A program made the translations under genes and the position numbers. Shown in pieces: positions 18,052 to 30,634 of a stretch of DNA of 64,000 bases. How positions within the stretch are numbered: the first letter of the stretch is position 1; every line of letters starts with the position of its first letter. The notes under the pieces were generated by a model that was not told where the DNA came from, did not search any database, and worked only from the letters and a program-made list of their open reading frames with translations. The DNA comes from Collinsella aerofaciens (GTDB lineage: Bacteria; Actinomycetota; Coriobacteriia; Coriobacteriales; Coriobacteriaceae): the NCBI RefSeq assembly GCF_019131995.1, contig NZ_JAHONA010000001.1, positions 101,364 to 165,363 on the forward strand. The letters are read 5' to 3'.

Positions 18052-18273
18052 TTACTGGACCTCGACGACGGCCGCCTCCTCCTTGCGGATGGAAAGCTCG
18101 TAGCCGCGCACGTTGATCTCGACCGGATCACCGAGCGGCGCGACCTTCACGACCTTGAACGAAGTGCCCTTGATGAGCCCCAGGTCCATAAGGTGGCGGC
18201 GAAGCGCACCCTCACCGTGAAGCTTGACGATGGTGGAGCTCTCGCCCACCTTAACGTCACCCAACGTCTTCAT
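18052..18273 (-). CDS. feoA: FeoA domain protein
   Basis: The 73-residue protein has the SH3-like FeoA fold signature: MKTLGDVKVGESSTIVKL at the N-terminus, then LMDLGLIKG, and a C-terminal segment ending ELSIRKEEAAVVEV. FeoA is a small cytosolic partner of FeoB required for iron uptake. It is the second of two tandem feoA genes, 39 bases after the first, and precedes feoB. Confidence 0.92.
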   Translation of the reverse strand: MKTLGDVKVGESSTIVKLHGEGALRRHLMDLGLIKGTSFKVVKVAPLGDPVEINVRGYELSIRKEEAAVVEVQ

Positions 18274-18312
18274 TTACTTGTCCCCCTTTCGGTTTTTATC
18301 AAATGCTGCAGA

Positions 18313-18555
18313 CTAACCGACAGTCATGATGTGCATGGCAACCTTGGAATCGATGCCAAAGCGTGCGCCCAGCACCGTGACGATGATATTGGCGCCACTC
18401 GAGCTCACCACGTGGATTTCGTTGCCCTCGACAAAGCCGAGGTCCTTGAGGTGGTGTTTCATGTCCTCATTGCCCTTTACACGAGACACGCGCACGGTTT
18501 CACCCGCTTTTACCATCGAAAGCGGCATGGCCGGCATCTGCGGTCCGCAAGACAT
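18313..18555 (-). CDS. FeoA domain protein, second paralogue
   Basis: The 80-residue protein has the FeoA core (VRVSRVKGNEDMKHHLKDLGFVEG) and a C-terminal ARFGIDSKVAMHI strand. It is diverged from the neighbouring feoA and starts with a short CGPQMP lead. It is first in the operon, and a 16-bp inverted repeat lies just upstream. Tandem feoA genes are common in anaerobic Gram-positives. Confidence 0.9.
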   Translation of the reverse strand: MSCGPQMPAMPLSMVKAGETVRVSRVKGNEDMKHHLKDLGFVEGNEIHVVSSSGANIIVTVLGARFGIDSKVAMHIMTVG

Positions 18556-18598
18556 GAGTGAGCTCCTAACGTCAGTTCGTCCTCAACATCGACGCGAT

Positions 18599-18654
18599 AA
18601 AAGTTAACCACGTCTATGTTCGCTTTAGTAAACTAGCACGTGGTTAACTTTTTG
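18599..18654 (-). promoter_or_regulatory. 16-bp inverted repeat upstream of the feo operon
   Basis: AAAAAGTTAACCACGT (18599-18614) and its exact complement (18639-18654) are separated by 24 bases. Each arm contains GTTAAC. Its position 44 bases before the first feoA suggests an operator, possibly for the same metal repressor as the dyad at 18004, whose arms share AAGTTA. Confidence 0.55.
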
Positions 18655-18704
18655 GAAAGGGTCCGCATTCAGATTTCGAAAAAGTTTCCTATACGAAACA
18701 AAAA

Positions 18705-18735
18705 GGCGCGGCAAAGAGCCGTCCTTTGCCGCGCC
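18705..18735 (-). terminator. Terminator of the HPr-like gene
   Basis: GGCGCGGCAAAG and CTTTGCCGCGCC form a perfect 12-bp stem with a 7-base loop, followed by TTTTTG on the minus strand. Confidence 0.88.
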
Positions 18736-18744
18736 CCGTCATGC

Positions 18745-18993
18745 TTAAAGCGAGAGGTTTCTAATCGACGTAACGCAGGAAGCCTCATCCACGCCCGAAA
18801 CGCGGAAGATGATGTCCTCGCCGCACTCGCCGTAGAGAGCCATGAGGCCCATAACGTCGCGACCGTCGGTATGACGGTCACCGATGCTGACCGACACGTC
18901 GCTACGATGCTTGGCAATGATGTCATAGAGCAACGCAACCGGGCGGGCATGTAGTCCCAACGGATCTTTAATCGTCTTTGTAAACTCGACCAT
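18745..18993 (-). CDS. HPr family phosphocarrier protein with Asp at position 46
   Basis: HPr carries phosphate from PEP and enzyme I to sugar-specific EIIA components. The 82-residue protein has the active-site block LGLHARP with His15. Where classical HPr has the regulatory Ser46 before an MGL motif, this one reads GRDVMGL, so residue 46 is Asp. That would block phosphorylation by HPr kinase and may mimic the phosphorylated form. I chose the ATG at 18991-18993 (MVEFTKTIKD) because its numbering places His15 and residue 46 in register. The gene stands alone with its own terminator. Confidence 0.88.
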   Translation of the reverse strand: MVEFTKTIKDPLGLHARPVALLYDIIAKHRSDVSVSIGDRHTDGRDVMGLMALYGECGEDIIFRVSGVDEASCVTSIRNLSL

Positions 18994-19092
18994 GTCCCCT
19001 CCCACGACATCGCACATTCGGCCGGCAAAACCCAGCCACGTGGTAGTTATTGTAGCGTTAGATGCTTGTCGAGAGCCCCTCCGGATACCCCG

Positions 19093-19310
19093 TGGTCAAA
19101 AAGTGGCAAATATGAGTACTGTCACCAATTTAGTAGCAGCAAAATCGAGAGCAAATTGCCTACTTTGAGCGATTCGAAGAGGTTGAAAGCCGTCAAACGC
19201 CCTTTAAAGGGGGTTAGATAAATTGATTTTGAGTCCATTTTTGCTCAAAACCGGCCGATAGATATGACACCTCTTTTGCAACAGTACTCATATTTGGCAT
19301 TTTTTGACCA
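19093..19310. repeat. Element bounded by 30-bp imperfect inverted repeats (E2)
   Basis: The arms 19093-19122 and 19281-19310 match in inverted orientation at about 28 of 30 bases and share AAATATGAGTACTGT. The 218-bp unit is AT-rich compared with its neighbours and has no coding frame. It fills most of the 422-base gap between the HPr and APC genes. No clear target-site duplication is visible. It could be a miniature mobile element or an unknown RNA. Confidence 0.55.
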
Positions 19311-19340
19311 CAAGGTCCAAAACCATGCCCCAAAACACAA

Positions 19341-19368
19341 AAGGAGGGGCCTCGTAAGGCCCCTCCTT
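19341..19368 (-). terminator. Terminator after the APC transporter gene
   Basis: AAGGAGGGGCCT and AGGCCCCTCCTT form a perfect 12-bp stem with a CGTA loop on the plus strand; the minus strand continues into a T-containing stretch. Confidence 0.8.
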
Positions 19369-19415
19369 AGGAAAGGGAATCGATTTATTCCACAGCCGTA
19401 GATTAATCCTAGCCG

Positions 19416-20891
<1,476 letters not shown>

Positions 20892-20915
20892 TCATCTATT
20901 AAATGTCATCTAAAC

Positions 20916-20946
20916 CCGTCCGAGCTGCAAGTGCAAACACGGACGG
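20916..20946 (-). terminator. Weak hairpin downstream of ebgC
   Basis: CCGTCCG (20916-20922) and CGGACGG (20940-20946) form a 7-bp stem with a 17-base loop. It is a candidate 3' end of the ebg operon; no T-run supports it. Confidence 0.4.
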
Positions 20947-21032
20947 TGCACCTGCTAAGGGGAATGGGGAAAAGGGAGTCAACAAAGCCATCCCCCTTAA
21001 CGGCGCGAAGCAAACGTCCAGGCGGACGAATA

Positions 21033-21488
21033 CTACTTGTTGGGGAAGGAATATCCTTCAACCGTCACGTGCAGTACCACGACGCGGGGATCCGCGGCAT
21101 CAGCCACGACACGGTAGGCCTCGTCGATCTCGACGACGGCAACGCCGCCGGCAGGAATCGTCACGGTCTCCCCCGCTCCCTCAAAGCGCTCACGATCGTC
21201 GATATCGCTGTAGGCGCGCGTACAGGTAAGATCGGCCTTAGAAGCCACCTCGACAGTCAGGTCGCCGTCGAGCGGGGCGAGCACGGCATGATAGCGACGG
21301 TGACCGACCAGATCGGCGGTAGCGGCCTCGTGGGCGTTCACCCACCAATACACCAACGAGTCGCCGATGGAGTAAGCCACGTCGTGCTGCAGGTCGGCAA
21401 CACCATCGAGCGCCTGTCCGGTACGCATCCACTTCTTGACGGACTTCATCTGAGCGTCGAAATCGGCGCGCGAGTTAAAGACATGCAT
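21033..21488 (-). CDS. ebgC: Beta-galactosidase small subunit, YhcH/EbgC family
   Basis: The 151-residue cupin-like protein belongs to the YhcH/YjgK/YiaL family. Its adjacency to an EbgA-type beta-galactosidase, three bases away on the same strand, matches the E. coli ebgAC arrangement, where EbgC (149 residues) is needed for full activity. The conserved segment DLQHDVAYSIGD and the C-terminal HVTVEGY are typical. I infer a heteromeric enzyme with the preceding gene product. Confidence 0.85.
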   Translation of the reverse strand: MHVFNSRADFDAQMKSVKKWMRTGQALDGVADLQHDVAYSIGDSLVYWWVNAHEAATADLVGHRRYHAVLAPLDGDLTVEVASKADLTCTRAYSDIDDRERFEGAGETVTIPAGGVAVVEIDEAYRVVADAADPRVVVLHVTVEGYSFPNK

Positions 21489-21491
21489 GAC

Positions 21492-24515
<3,024 letters not shown>

Positions 24516-24532
24516 TCATCGTAGTGATTCTT

Positions 24533-24635
24533 GTGCAACCGGTTGTCCTTATCTTACGGGCGATGCAAAAAACTGTGCAACCGGTTGTCCGCTGAACGGT
24601 CGATTTCGCCGGATTAACGGTGCAACCGGTTGTAC
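24533..24635 (-). promoter_or_regulatory. Three LacI-type operators upstream of ebgA
   Basis: GTGCAACCGGTTGTCC occurs at 24533-24548 and 24575-24590, and GTGCAACCGGTTGTAC at 24620-24635, spaced 42 and 45 bp. The first starts only 33 bases before the ebgA start codon. The rest of the 376-base divergent gap holds the 28-bp module and the promoter of the LacI gene, with nothing else recognised. Confidence 0.78.
24593..24620 (-). promoter_or_regulatory. 28-bp shared sugar-promoter module, copy 3
   Basis: The module lies between the second and third CAACCGGTTG operators. It has the same ends and length as the copies in front of the transporter and uxaC, although the gene-specific operators here differ. 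This suggests a second, shared regulator. Confidence 0.5.
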
Positions 24636-24876
24636 AACCGCGGCACTTATGTCACCCTGAGTATCGAAACTCAGTGTAAGACATCGTTCTTAAGCTCGTA
24701 GGCAACCGCCACGCCCGCTGACATCTCACCCATACGAGACGTATTCGATTGCGGCTTGGTTGCAAAACGACACCGGTCACCGGATATCATGAACGCTGTT
24801 CAGGCGCACTATAGTAAGCTGTATCCGCACCAGCCCGTATCAGCGACAACATCGACCGCATTCTCCAGGAGACGCC

Positions 24877-25893
24877 ATGACCCAACCAGTTCGCACCGCA
24901 CCTACGCTTGCCGAGGTTGCCGCAGCTGCCGGCGTGTCGCGCTCCACGGCATCGCGCGCCCTCAACGATTCACCCCGCATTAGCGAGGAAACCAAAAAGC
25001 GCGTCCGCGCGGCGGCCAAGAAAGTCAATTTTGTCCCCAACGCTCGTGGCCGAGCGCTCGCTGTCGGGCGCACGGAAATCATCGCCGTGCTCGTGACCGA
25101 GCCCCTGAGTGAACTCTTCAGCGACCCCACCTATAGCGAGTTTTTGAGCGGCATTACCGAGGAACTGTCGGAGTCGTCCTATCTGCCCGTTATCTTGCAG
25201 GCGTCTTCTACGCATGAGCGCAACCGCGCACGCGAGCACTTTGAGCGACGCTCGTTCGACGCCGTGATCGACGTCTCCCCCTACAAAGGCAGCGAGTTGC
25301 TCGAGGTGCTGCGCGAGCTGGGCGTACCCACCGTGTTGTGCGGCCAGCTCGAGGGCCACCCCTATCGCGACGTGTTCTCGACGGTCTACTCTGGCGACGA
25401 AGAGGGCGGACACTTTGCGGCACTCGCCATGAAGAAGCGCGGGCGCAAAGATATCGTCGCCGTGTTGGGACCGCAAGACAACCCCGCTGTTGTCGACCGC
25501 CTGCGCGGCTACCGCGCCGTCTTGGGCGAAGACCTCCCAGACGCAAACGTTATCTATACCGGCTGGAACAGCGGAGACGGCTATCAGGCCATGCACCAAA
25601 TTCTCGCGCGCGAGATGGCTTTCGATGGCGTGCTCTGCGGATCGGACCGTATCGCGGCTGGCGTCATCACCGCACTCAACGAGGCAGGCCTATCCGTTCC
25701 GGCGGACGTTTCTGTCGTCGGCTTCGACGATCACGAGATTGCGACGCGCTGCGTCCCCGCGCTCACGACCGTCCGCCAGCCCCTGCGCGAAGAAGGCCAC
25801 ATGGCCGCCAACATTGCGCTCGACATGATCAAGGGTGCCGAGCCCACCACCTCCGTGATGCACATGAAGCTGATCCAGAGAGACTCGCTATAA
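24877..25893 (+). CDS. LacI family transcriptional regulator, probable repressor of ebgAC
   Basis: The 338-residue protein has a canonical LacI helix-turn-helix (LAEVAAAAGVSRSTASRALND, residues 11-31) and a sugar-binding domain ending in SVVGFDDHEIATRCVPALTTVRQP, typical of sugar-responsive members. It is transcribed away from ebgA, and three operators lie in between. This arrangement matches local repressors of beta-galactosidase operons (EbgR/LacI). The inducer is probably a galactoside or its product, by context. Confidence 0.88.
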   Translation: MTQPVRTAPTLAEVAAAAGVSRSTASRALNDSPRISEETKKRVRAAAKKVNFVPNARGRALAVGRTEIIAVLVTEPLSELFSDPTYSEFLSGITEELSESSYLPVILQASSTHERNRAREHFERRSFDAVIDVSPYKGSELLEVLRELGVPTVLCGQLEGHPYRDVFSTVYSGDEEGGHFAALAMKKRGRKDIVAVLGPQDNPAVVDRLRGYRAVLGEDLPDANVIYTGWNSGDGYQAMHQILAREMAFDGVLCGSDRIAAGVITALNEAGLSVPADVSVVGFDDHEIATRCVPALTTVRQPLREEGHMAANIALDMIKGAEPTTSVMHMKLIQRDSL

Positions 25894-25961
25894 GAAACTG
25901 GGCCGGGCTTTCCGCCAGACAGTTGTTGCGGAAAGTCTATCCCGTTTTGAGCGCTCGTTCT

Positions 25962-26005
25962 GGGGCACAGTTTCCGTTAGACAGCTCAACCGGAAACTGT
26001 GCCCC
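25962..26005 (+). terminator. Hairpin after the LacI gene
   Basis: GGGGCACAGTTTCCG (25962-25976) and its exact complement (25991-26005) form a 15-bp stem. The preceding bases 25915-25945 resemble this arm and loop (AGACAG then CGGAAA), suggesting a degenerate repeated unit in the 243-base gap. Confidence 0.6.
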
Positions 26006-26092
26006 ATTATTTTGCCGGATTCTGGGTCGCACTTTCCGCGATGCCCGGTCACCCCATGCCCTCACAATCTCGGCGTATAAAAAACGAGGGAA

Positions 26093-26123
26093 GGCACACG
26101 TCCTTCCCTCGTTACGAGCAATA
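26093..26123 (-). terminator. Terminator of aspS
   Basis: AACGAGGGAAGG and CCTTCCCTCGTT form a perfect 12-bp stem with a 7-base loop, followed on the minus strand by TTTTTATACG. Confidence 0.85.
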
Positions 26124-26136
26124 TATAGCCGCTCGC

Positions 26137-27924
26137 CTACATCAGGCGCAGGCTGACGTCCTTGAGCTGGGCGCCGCTAACGGCACTCGGGGCGCCCGAC
26201 ATGAGGTCGGAGCCACTAGCCGTCTTGGGGAACGCCATAACGTCACGGATGGAGTCGGAACCGGTGAGCAGCATGCACACGCGGTCCAGACCCAGAGCGA
26301 AACCGCCCATCGGGGGCGCACCAAACTTGAGGGCCTCCATGAGGAAGCCGAACTGAGACTCGGCGCGCTCCTCGGTAAAGCCCAGGAGCTTGAGCATGGA
26401 CATCTGCATCTCGGCGTTGTGGATACGCATACCGCCACCGCCGGCCTCAAAGCCGTCCATGACAAAGTCGTAGGTGCACGAACCGGCTGCCAGGGGATCG
26501 GCCTCGATCTTGGCGATGTCGGTCTCGGTCGGCAGGGTAAAGGGCTGGTGCTCGGCAGCATAGGCCTTGCGATCCTCGTCCCAATGGAACAGCGGGAAGT
26601 TGACGACCCACAGGAAGTCGTGACCCTCGCGCTTGATCTCAAGCGCATTGGCCATGTGCGAACGCATACCGCCCAGGATCTCATCAGAGAGCAGGCGCGG
26701 GCCGGCGGCGAACATCACAAGGTCGCCGGGCTCGACGTCCATGCGCTCGCGCAGAGCGGCCATCTCCTCGTCCGAGAAGAACTTGACGATGGGGCTGTTG
26801 ATGGAGCCGTCCTCGCGGAAGGCGATCCAGGCCAGGCCCTTGGCGCCAAACGTGGAGGCCACGCCGGCGAGCTTATCGATCTTGGCACGTGCCCAGGCAC
26901 CGGCGCCCTTGGCGTTGATGGCCTTGACGACAGAGCCCTCCTCATTTGCGGCGGTCGCAAAGACCTTGAACTTGGAGTTGGCAAAGATGTCGGTCAGGTC
27001 GACCAGGTGCATGCCATAGCGGGTATCGGGCTTGTCGGAGCCATAGGTGTCCATGGCATCCCAGTAGTTCATGCGACGCAGCGGCGTGGGCATCTCGACA
27101 CCCATGCGACCGAAGGCATCGGCAAGAACCTCTTCGAGCGCGCTCATGACATCGTTCTGGTCCACGAAGGACATCTCGATATCGACCTGGGTGAACTCGG
27201 GCTGACGGTCGGCACGCAGGTCCTCGTCGCGGAAGCACTTGGCAACCTGGTAGTAGCGCTCAACGCCACCGACCATGAGCAGCTGCTTCAGAAGCTGCGG
27301 GGACTGCGGCAGGGCGTAGAAGTTGCCCGGCTGGATGCGGCTGGGAACGATGAAGTCGCGGGCGCCCTCGGGCGTGGACTTGAACAGGGAGGGCGTCTCG
27401 ACCTCCATGAACTCACGGTTGTGCAGTGCCTCGCGAATGGCAAAGGTAAAGTCGGAGCGCAGCTTGAGGTTGGCCATCATCTCGGGACGGCGGAGGTCCA
27501 GATAGCGATAGCGCAGGCGGGTGTCCTCGCTGGTCTCGATGCCGTCCTCGATCTGGAACGGCGGGGTGACGGACGTGTTGAGCACCTCGGCGTGGTCGGT
27601 CAGGACCTCGATCTCGCCGGTCGCGAGCTTGGTGTTGGTGGTCTCCTCGCCACGGGAGCGCACGACGCCGTGGATCTTGATGGGCCACTCGGGACGCATG
27701 GTCTCGGCGATCTTAAAGGCGTCGCCGTCGGAGTGCTCGGGGTCGAAGGTGAGCTGCGTGATGCCCTCGCGGTCGCGAAGATCGCAGAAGATAAGGCCGC
27801 CGTGGTCGCGGCGACGGCTCACCCAACCGGTGAGGGTGACCTCTTCGCCCACGTTCTCGCGGCGAAGCTCGCCGCAGGTACGGGTGTGCATGGAATGCTC
27901 GTCGATGGGACGGGTCTGGCTCAT
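26137..27924 (-). CDS. aspS: Aspartate--tRNA ligase
   Basis: The enzyme charges tRNA-Asp. The 595-residue length is that of the bacterial form, with an N-terminal OB-fold anticodon domain (residues 10-110, TLTGWVSRRRDHGG), the class II core with motif 2 (CFRDEDLRADRQPEFTQ) and the bacterial GAD insertion, and motif 3 (GFALGLDR) near the C-terminus. The AAAGGAGG site sits ten bases before the ATG. The gene is divergent from serB. Confidence 0.97.
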   Translation of the reverse strand: MSQTRPIDEHSMHTRTCGELRRENVGEEVTLTGWVSRRRDHGGLIFCDLRDREGITQLTFDPEHSDGDAFKIAETMRPEWPIKIHGVVRSRGEETTNTKLATGEIEVLTDHAEVLNTSVTPPFQIEDGIETSEDTRLRYRYLDLRRPEMMANLKLRSDFTFAIREALHNREFMEVETPSLFKSTPEGARDFIVPSRIQPGNFYALPQSPQLLKQLLMVGGVERYYQVAKCFRDEDLRADRQPEFTQVDIEMSFVDQNDVMSALEEVLADAFGRMGVEMPTPLRRMNYWDAMDTYGSDKPDTRYGMHLVDLTDIFANSKFKVFATAANEEGSVVKAINAKGAGAWARAKIDKLAGVASTFGAKGLAWIAFREDGSINSPIVKFFSDEEMAALRERMDVEPGDLVMFAAGPRLLSDEILGGMRSHMANALEIKREGHDFLWVVNFPLFHWDEDRKAYAAEHQPFTLPTETDIAKIEADPLAAGSCTYDFVMDGFEAGGGGMRIHNAEMQMSMLKLLGFTEERAESQFGFLMEALKFGAPPMGGFALGLDRVCMLLTGSDSIRDVMAFPKTASGSDLMSGAPSAVSGAQLKDVSLRLM

Positions 27925-28180
27925 ACCAGTGATCCTCCTTTATGGATCTGTGCCGCCCCGTGTCGTTCCGGGCGGCGTCGTACAGATTTGCCCAGCCTGT
28001 GTAAACCGCGCAGCCAGACATGGCGTTCTATCTTATCGCACCTGTGTCGATGTGCCGCGGAAAAGTAGCTCCTGCCCAAAGACTTGACGGAGACGAAACA
28101 ATTGACGCGGCCTGACCGTCGCCCAGGCGCGCCGCGTGCGACAATGTGCCCCAATACAACTGCACTCGGAAAGGCCCGCC

Positions 28181-28816
28181 ATGACTGCACGCCTCATCGT
28201 TATGGATATCGACTCCACGCTCATCAACCAGGAAGTCATCGACCTGTTGGGCGAGGAAGCCGGCGTGGGAGAGCAAGTTGCACAGATCACCGAACGCGCC
28301 ATGCGCGGCGAGCTTGACTTTAAGCAGGCGCTCGAGGAGCGCGTGGGGCTGCTTGCCGGCTTGGATGAGAGCGTGTTCGAGCGCACCTTTGAGCGCGTGA
28401 CGTTTACTCCCGGCGCGCTGGAGCTTGTGCGCTCGGCGCACAGCAAGGGCTGGAAGGTCGGCGTGGTGAGCGGCGGCTTCCACGAGGTCGCCGACAAGAT
28501 CGTGGCCGCCGCGGGCATCGATTTTTGCCTGGCCAACCGTCTGGAAGTCGTGGACGGCAAGCTCACGGGTAAGCTGGCGGCAGACATTGTGACCAAGGAA
28601 TCCAAGCTCATTCAGCTGCTGGATTGGGCGGTTGAGTGCGGTGTCGACATGGCCCACACCGTCGCGATCGGCGACGGCGCCAATGACATCCCCATGATTC
28701 AGGCCGCGGGCACGGGCATCGCGTTTTGCGCCAAGCCCAAGACGCGCGAAGCCGCCCCGTTTGCCATCGACGAACGCAACCTGACACTCGCCATGGATAT
28801 CATCCTGCGCGACTAG
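28181..28816 (+). CDS. serB: Phosphoserine phosphatase
   Basis: The enzyme removes phosphate from O-phosphoserine, the last step of serine synthesis. The 211-residue HAD-type protein shows motif I VMDIDSTLI (residues 7-15; nucleophile Asp9), motif II VVSGGF and motif III IGDGANDIPM. This matches the SerB core without an N-terminal ACT domain. I chose the ATG at 28181 (GGAAAGG upstream); an earlier in-frame start lacks a site. The neighbours are unrelated. Confidence 0.9.
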   Translation: MTARLIVMDIDSTLINQEVIDLLGEEAGVGEQVAQITERAMRGELDFKQALEERVGLLAGLDESVFERTFERVTFTPGALELVRSAHSKGWKVGVVSGGFHEVADKIVAAAGIDFCLANRLEVVDGKLTGKLAADIVTKESKLIQLLDWAVECGVDMAHTVAIGDGANDIPMIQAAGTGIAFCAKPKTREAAPFAIDERNLTLAMDIILRD

Positions 28817-28852
28817 TCGATCCTTCTAACAATAGAATCAGTCTGTCCTATA

Positions 28853-28886
28853 GTTTCCGAACAATTTTGTCTTAGTGTTCGGAAAC
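28853..28886 (+). promoter_or_regulatory. 11-bp dyad in the larB promoter
   Basis: GTTTCCGAACA (28853-28863) and TGTTCGGAAAC (28876-28886) are perfect inverted copies 12 bases apart. The right arm overlaps a possible -35 (TTCGGA) that pairs with TAGACT 18 bases downstream. It may be the operator of the TetR-type gene at the end of this operon. Confidence 0.55.
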
Positions 28887-28930
28887 ATACCCTTTGAGTG
28901 CTAGACTTTGCGCCGTCGAAGGGAACATAT

Positions 28931-29713
28931 ATGGATAAGCGAGATCTAGAGCAGCTGCTGAGCGATGTTGCCGGCGGATCAGTCACCCCCGCCGACGCCC
29001 TTACGCGCATCCAGACGGCTCCGACTGCCGATTTGGGCTTTGCGCAGCTCGATCTTTCGCGCGGAGTGCGCCAGGGAGCCGGCGAGGTTGTCTACGGTGC
29101 CGGTAAAACCGCCGAGCAAATTGCCGCCATTATCGAGGCGCTGCGCGATGCCGGCCAGGAGCGCATCCTAGTCACACGCTTGGATGCCGAAAAAGCCGCG
29201 CGCACCGCTGAGTTCCTCGGCAACGACATCGACCTGGGATATGTCCCGGACGCCCAGCTCGCCCTGGTGGGTGGCAAGCCCTCCCCCACCGGCAACGGAC
29301 ACATCGTCGTCGCCTGCGCCGGTACGAGCGACCTGCCCGTCGCCGAAGAGGCGGCACTGACGGCCGAGTTCTACGGCAACGAGGTCGATCGCCTCTACGA
29401 CGTGGGTGTCGCCGGCCTGCACCGCCTGCTCGCTCATGCTGAGGAACTTGCCCAGGCGCAGGTGGTCATCGCCATCGCCGGCATGGAAGGCGCCCTGGCG
29501 AGCGTTATCGGCGGTCTTGTGAGCTGTCCGGTCATCGCCGTCCCCACCAGTGTGGGCTATGGCGCGAGCTTTGGCGGCGTGGCCGCACTGCTCGCCATGC
29601 TCAACTCCTGCGCCAGCGGCGTTTCAGTCGTCAACATCGACAATGGCTTCGGCGCCGCCTACCAGGCAAGTCTTATCAATCATTTGAGCGCCGGCACGCC
29701 CTGCGCCCGTTAA
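28931..29713 (+). CDS. larB: Nickel pincer cofactor biosynthesis protein LarB
   Basis: LarB carboxylates and hydrolyses nicotinic acid adenine dinucleotide, the first step in making the nickel pincer nucleotide used by lactate racemase. The 260-residue protein has the AIR-carboxylase-like C-terminal domain with VVACAGTSDLPVAEEA, AGMEGALASVIGGL and VPTSVGYGASFGG. The ATG at 28931 follows GAAGGGAA. It is first in larB-larC-tetR, and larA lies 2.6 kb away on the other strand. Confidence 0.93.
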   Translation: MDKRDLEQLLSDVAGGSVTPADALTRIQTAPTADLGFAQLDLSRGVRQGAGEVVYGAGKTAEQIAAIIEALRDAGQERILVTRLDAEKAARTAEFLGNDIDLGYVPDAQLALVGGKPSPTGNGHIVVACAGTSDLPVAEEAALTAEFYGNEVDRLYDVGVAGLHRLLAHAEELAQAQVVIAIAGMEGALASVIGGLVSCPVIAVPTSVGYGASFGGVAALLAMLNSCASGVSVVNIDNGFGAAYQASLINHLSAGTPCAR

Positions 29714-29723
29714 GGAGCATTCT

Positions 29724-30632
29724 ATGTCCAACCATCAGCACACGCTTATCATCGACGGCACCTCGGGCATCAGCGGCGACATGACCGTCGCAGCCCTGCT
29801 CGACCTGGGCGCCAGCGAGGAGCACCTGCGCGAACAGCTCGCCACGCTGCCGGTCGGCGGCTTTGAGATTGCCGTCACCCGCGTAAACAAGCATGGCATC
29901 GACGCCTGCGACTTTGACGTTCAGCTGGCAGAAGAGCTCGAGAACCACGACCACGACATGGCCTGGCTCTACGGCAACGAAGCAGCTGCCGAGCACACGC
30001 ACGAGCATGAGCACCACCATCATGCCCATGGTGAGCACGAGCACCGCCATGGGCACGCGCGTGACCACGACCACGACCACGAGGGTCACCATCACGCCCA
30101 CCACCACCATCACCGTTCTTTGGCGGACGTCACCGCCATCATCGATGGCTCGCAGATGAGTGATGGCACCAAGCGTCGCGCGCTCGCCATCTTTACCGCG
30201 CTCGCCGCCGCCGAGGCCAAGGCCCACGGCAAAACGCCCGAGACCGTCATGTTCCACGAAGTAGGCGCCATCGATTCCATCGTTGACATCTGCTCTGTCG
30301 CCATCTGCCTCGATGACCTGGGCATCGAGGATATTGTCGTCGAGTCGCTCTCCGAGGGTCACGGCACCATCCACTGTGCCCACGGCCTTATGCCCATCCC
30401 GGTGCCCGCCGTCGTCAACCTATGCCAGGCAGGCAATATCGCCCTCACGCCCGCACCGGTCGCCGGCGAGCTCGTGACGCCCACGGGTGCCGCCATCGTC
30501 GCCGCACTGCGCACGTCCGAGCACCTGCCGGCCCGCCACCGCATCGAAGCCGTCGGCTACGGCGCCGGTAAGCGCCCCTACGAGGGCTGCTCCGGCACGC
30601 TCCGTTGCCTGCTTGTTCACGTGGACGCATAG
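29724..30632 (+). CDS. larC: LarC N-terminal part (LarC1), nickel insertion protein, with His-rich segment
   Basis: LarC inserts nickel into the pincer nucleotide in a CTP-dependent way. The 302-residue protein has the LarC start (IIDGTSGISGDM, residues 9-20), HEVGAIDSIVD, and the HGTIHCAHGLMPIPVPAV core. Residues about 85-133 are extremely His-rich, a probable nickel store. It ends where the first half of LarC ends in Lactobacillus (GYGAG plus a short tail). The C-terminal LarC2 half is not seen: the next frame, two bases after the stop, is a TetR gene. LarC2 may be elsewhere, or the protein may act without it. Confidence 0.88.
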   Translation: MSNHQHTLIIDGTSGISGDMTVAALLDLGASEEHLREQLATLPVGGFEIAVTRVNKHGIDACDFDVQLAEELENHDHDMAWLYGNEAAAEHTHEHEHHHHAHGEHEHRHGHARDHDHDHEGHHHAHHHHHRSLADVTAIIDGSQMSDGTKRRALAIFTALAAAEAKAHGKTPETVMFHEVGAIDSIVDICSVAICLDDLGIEDIVVESLSEGHGTIHCAHGLMPIPVPAVVNLCQAGNIALTPAPVAGELVTPTGAAIVAALRTSEHLPARHRIEAVGYGAGKRPYEGCSGTLRCLLVHVDA

Positions 30633-30634
30633 CC

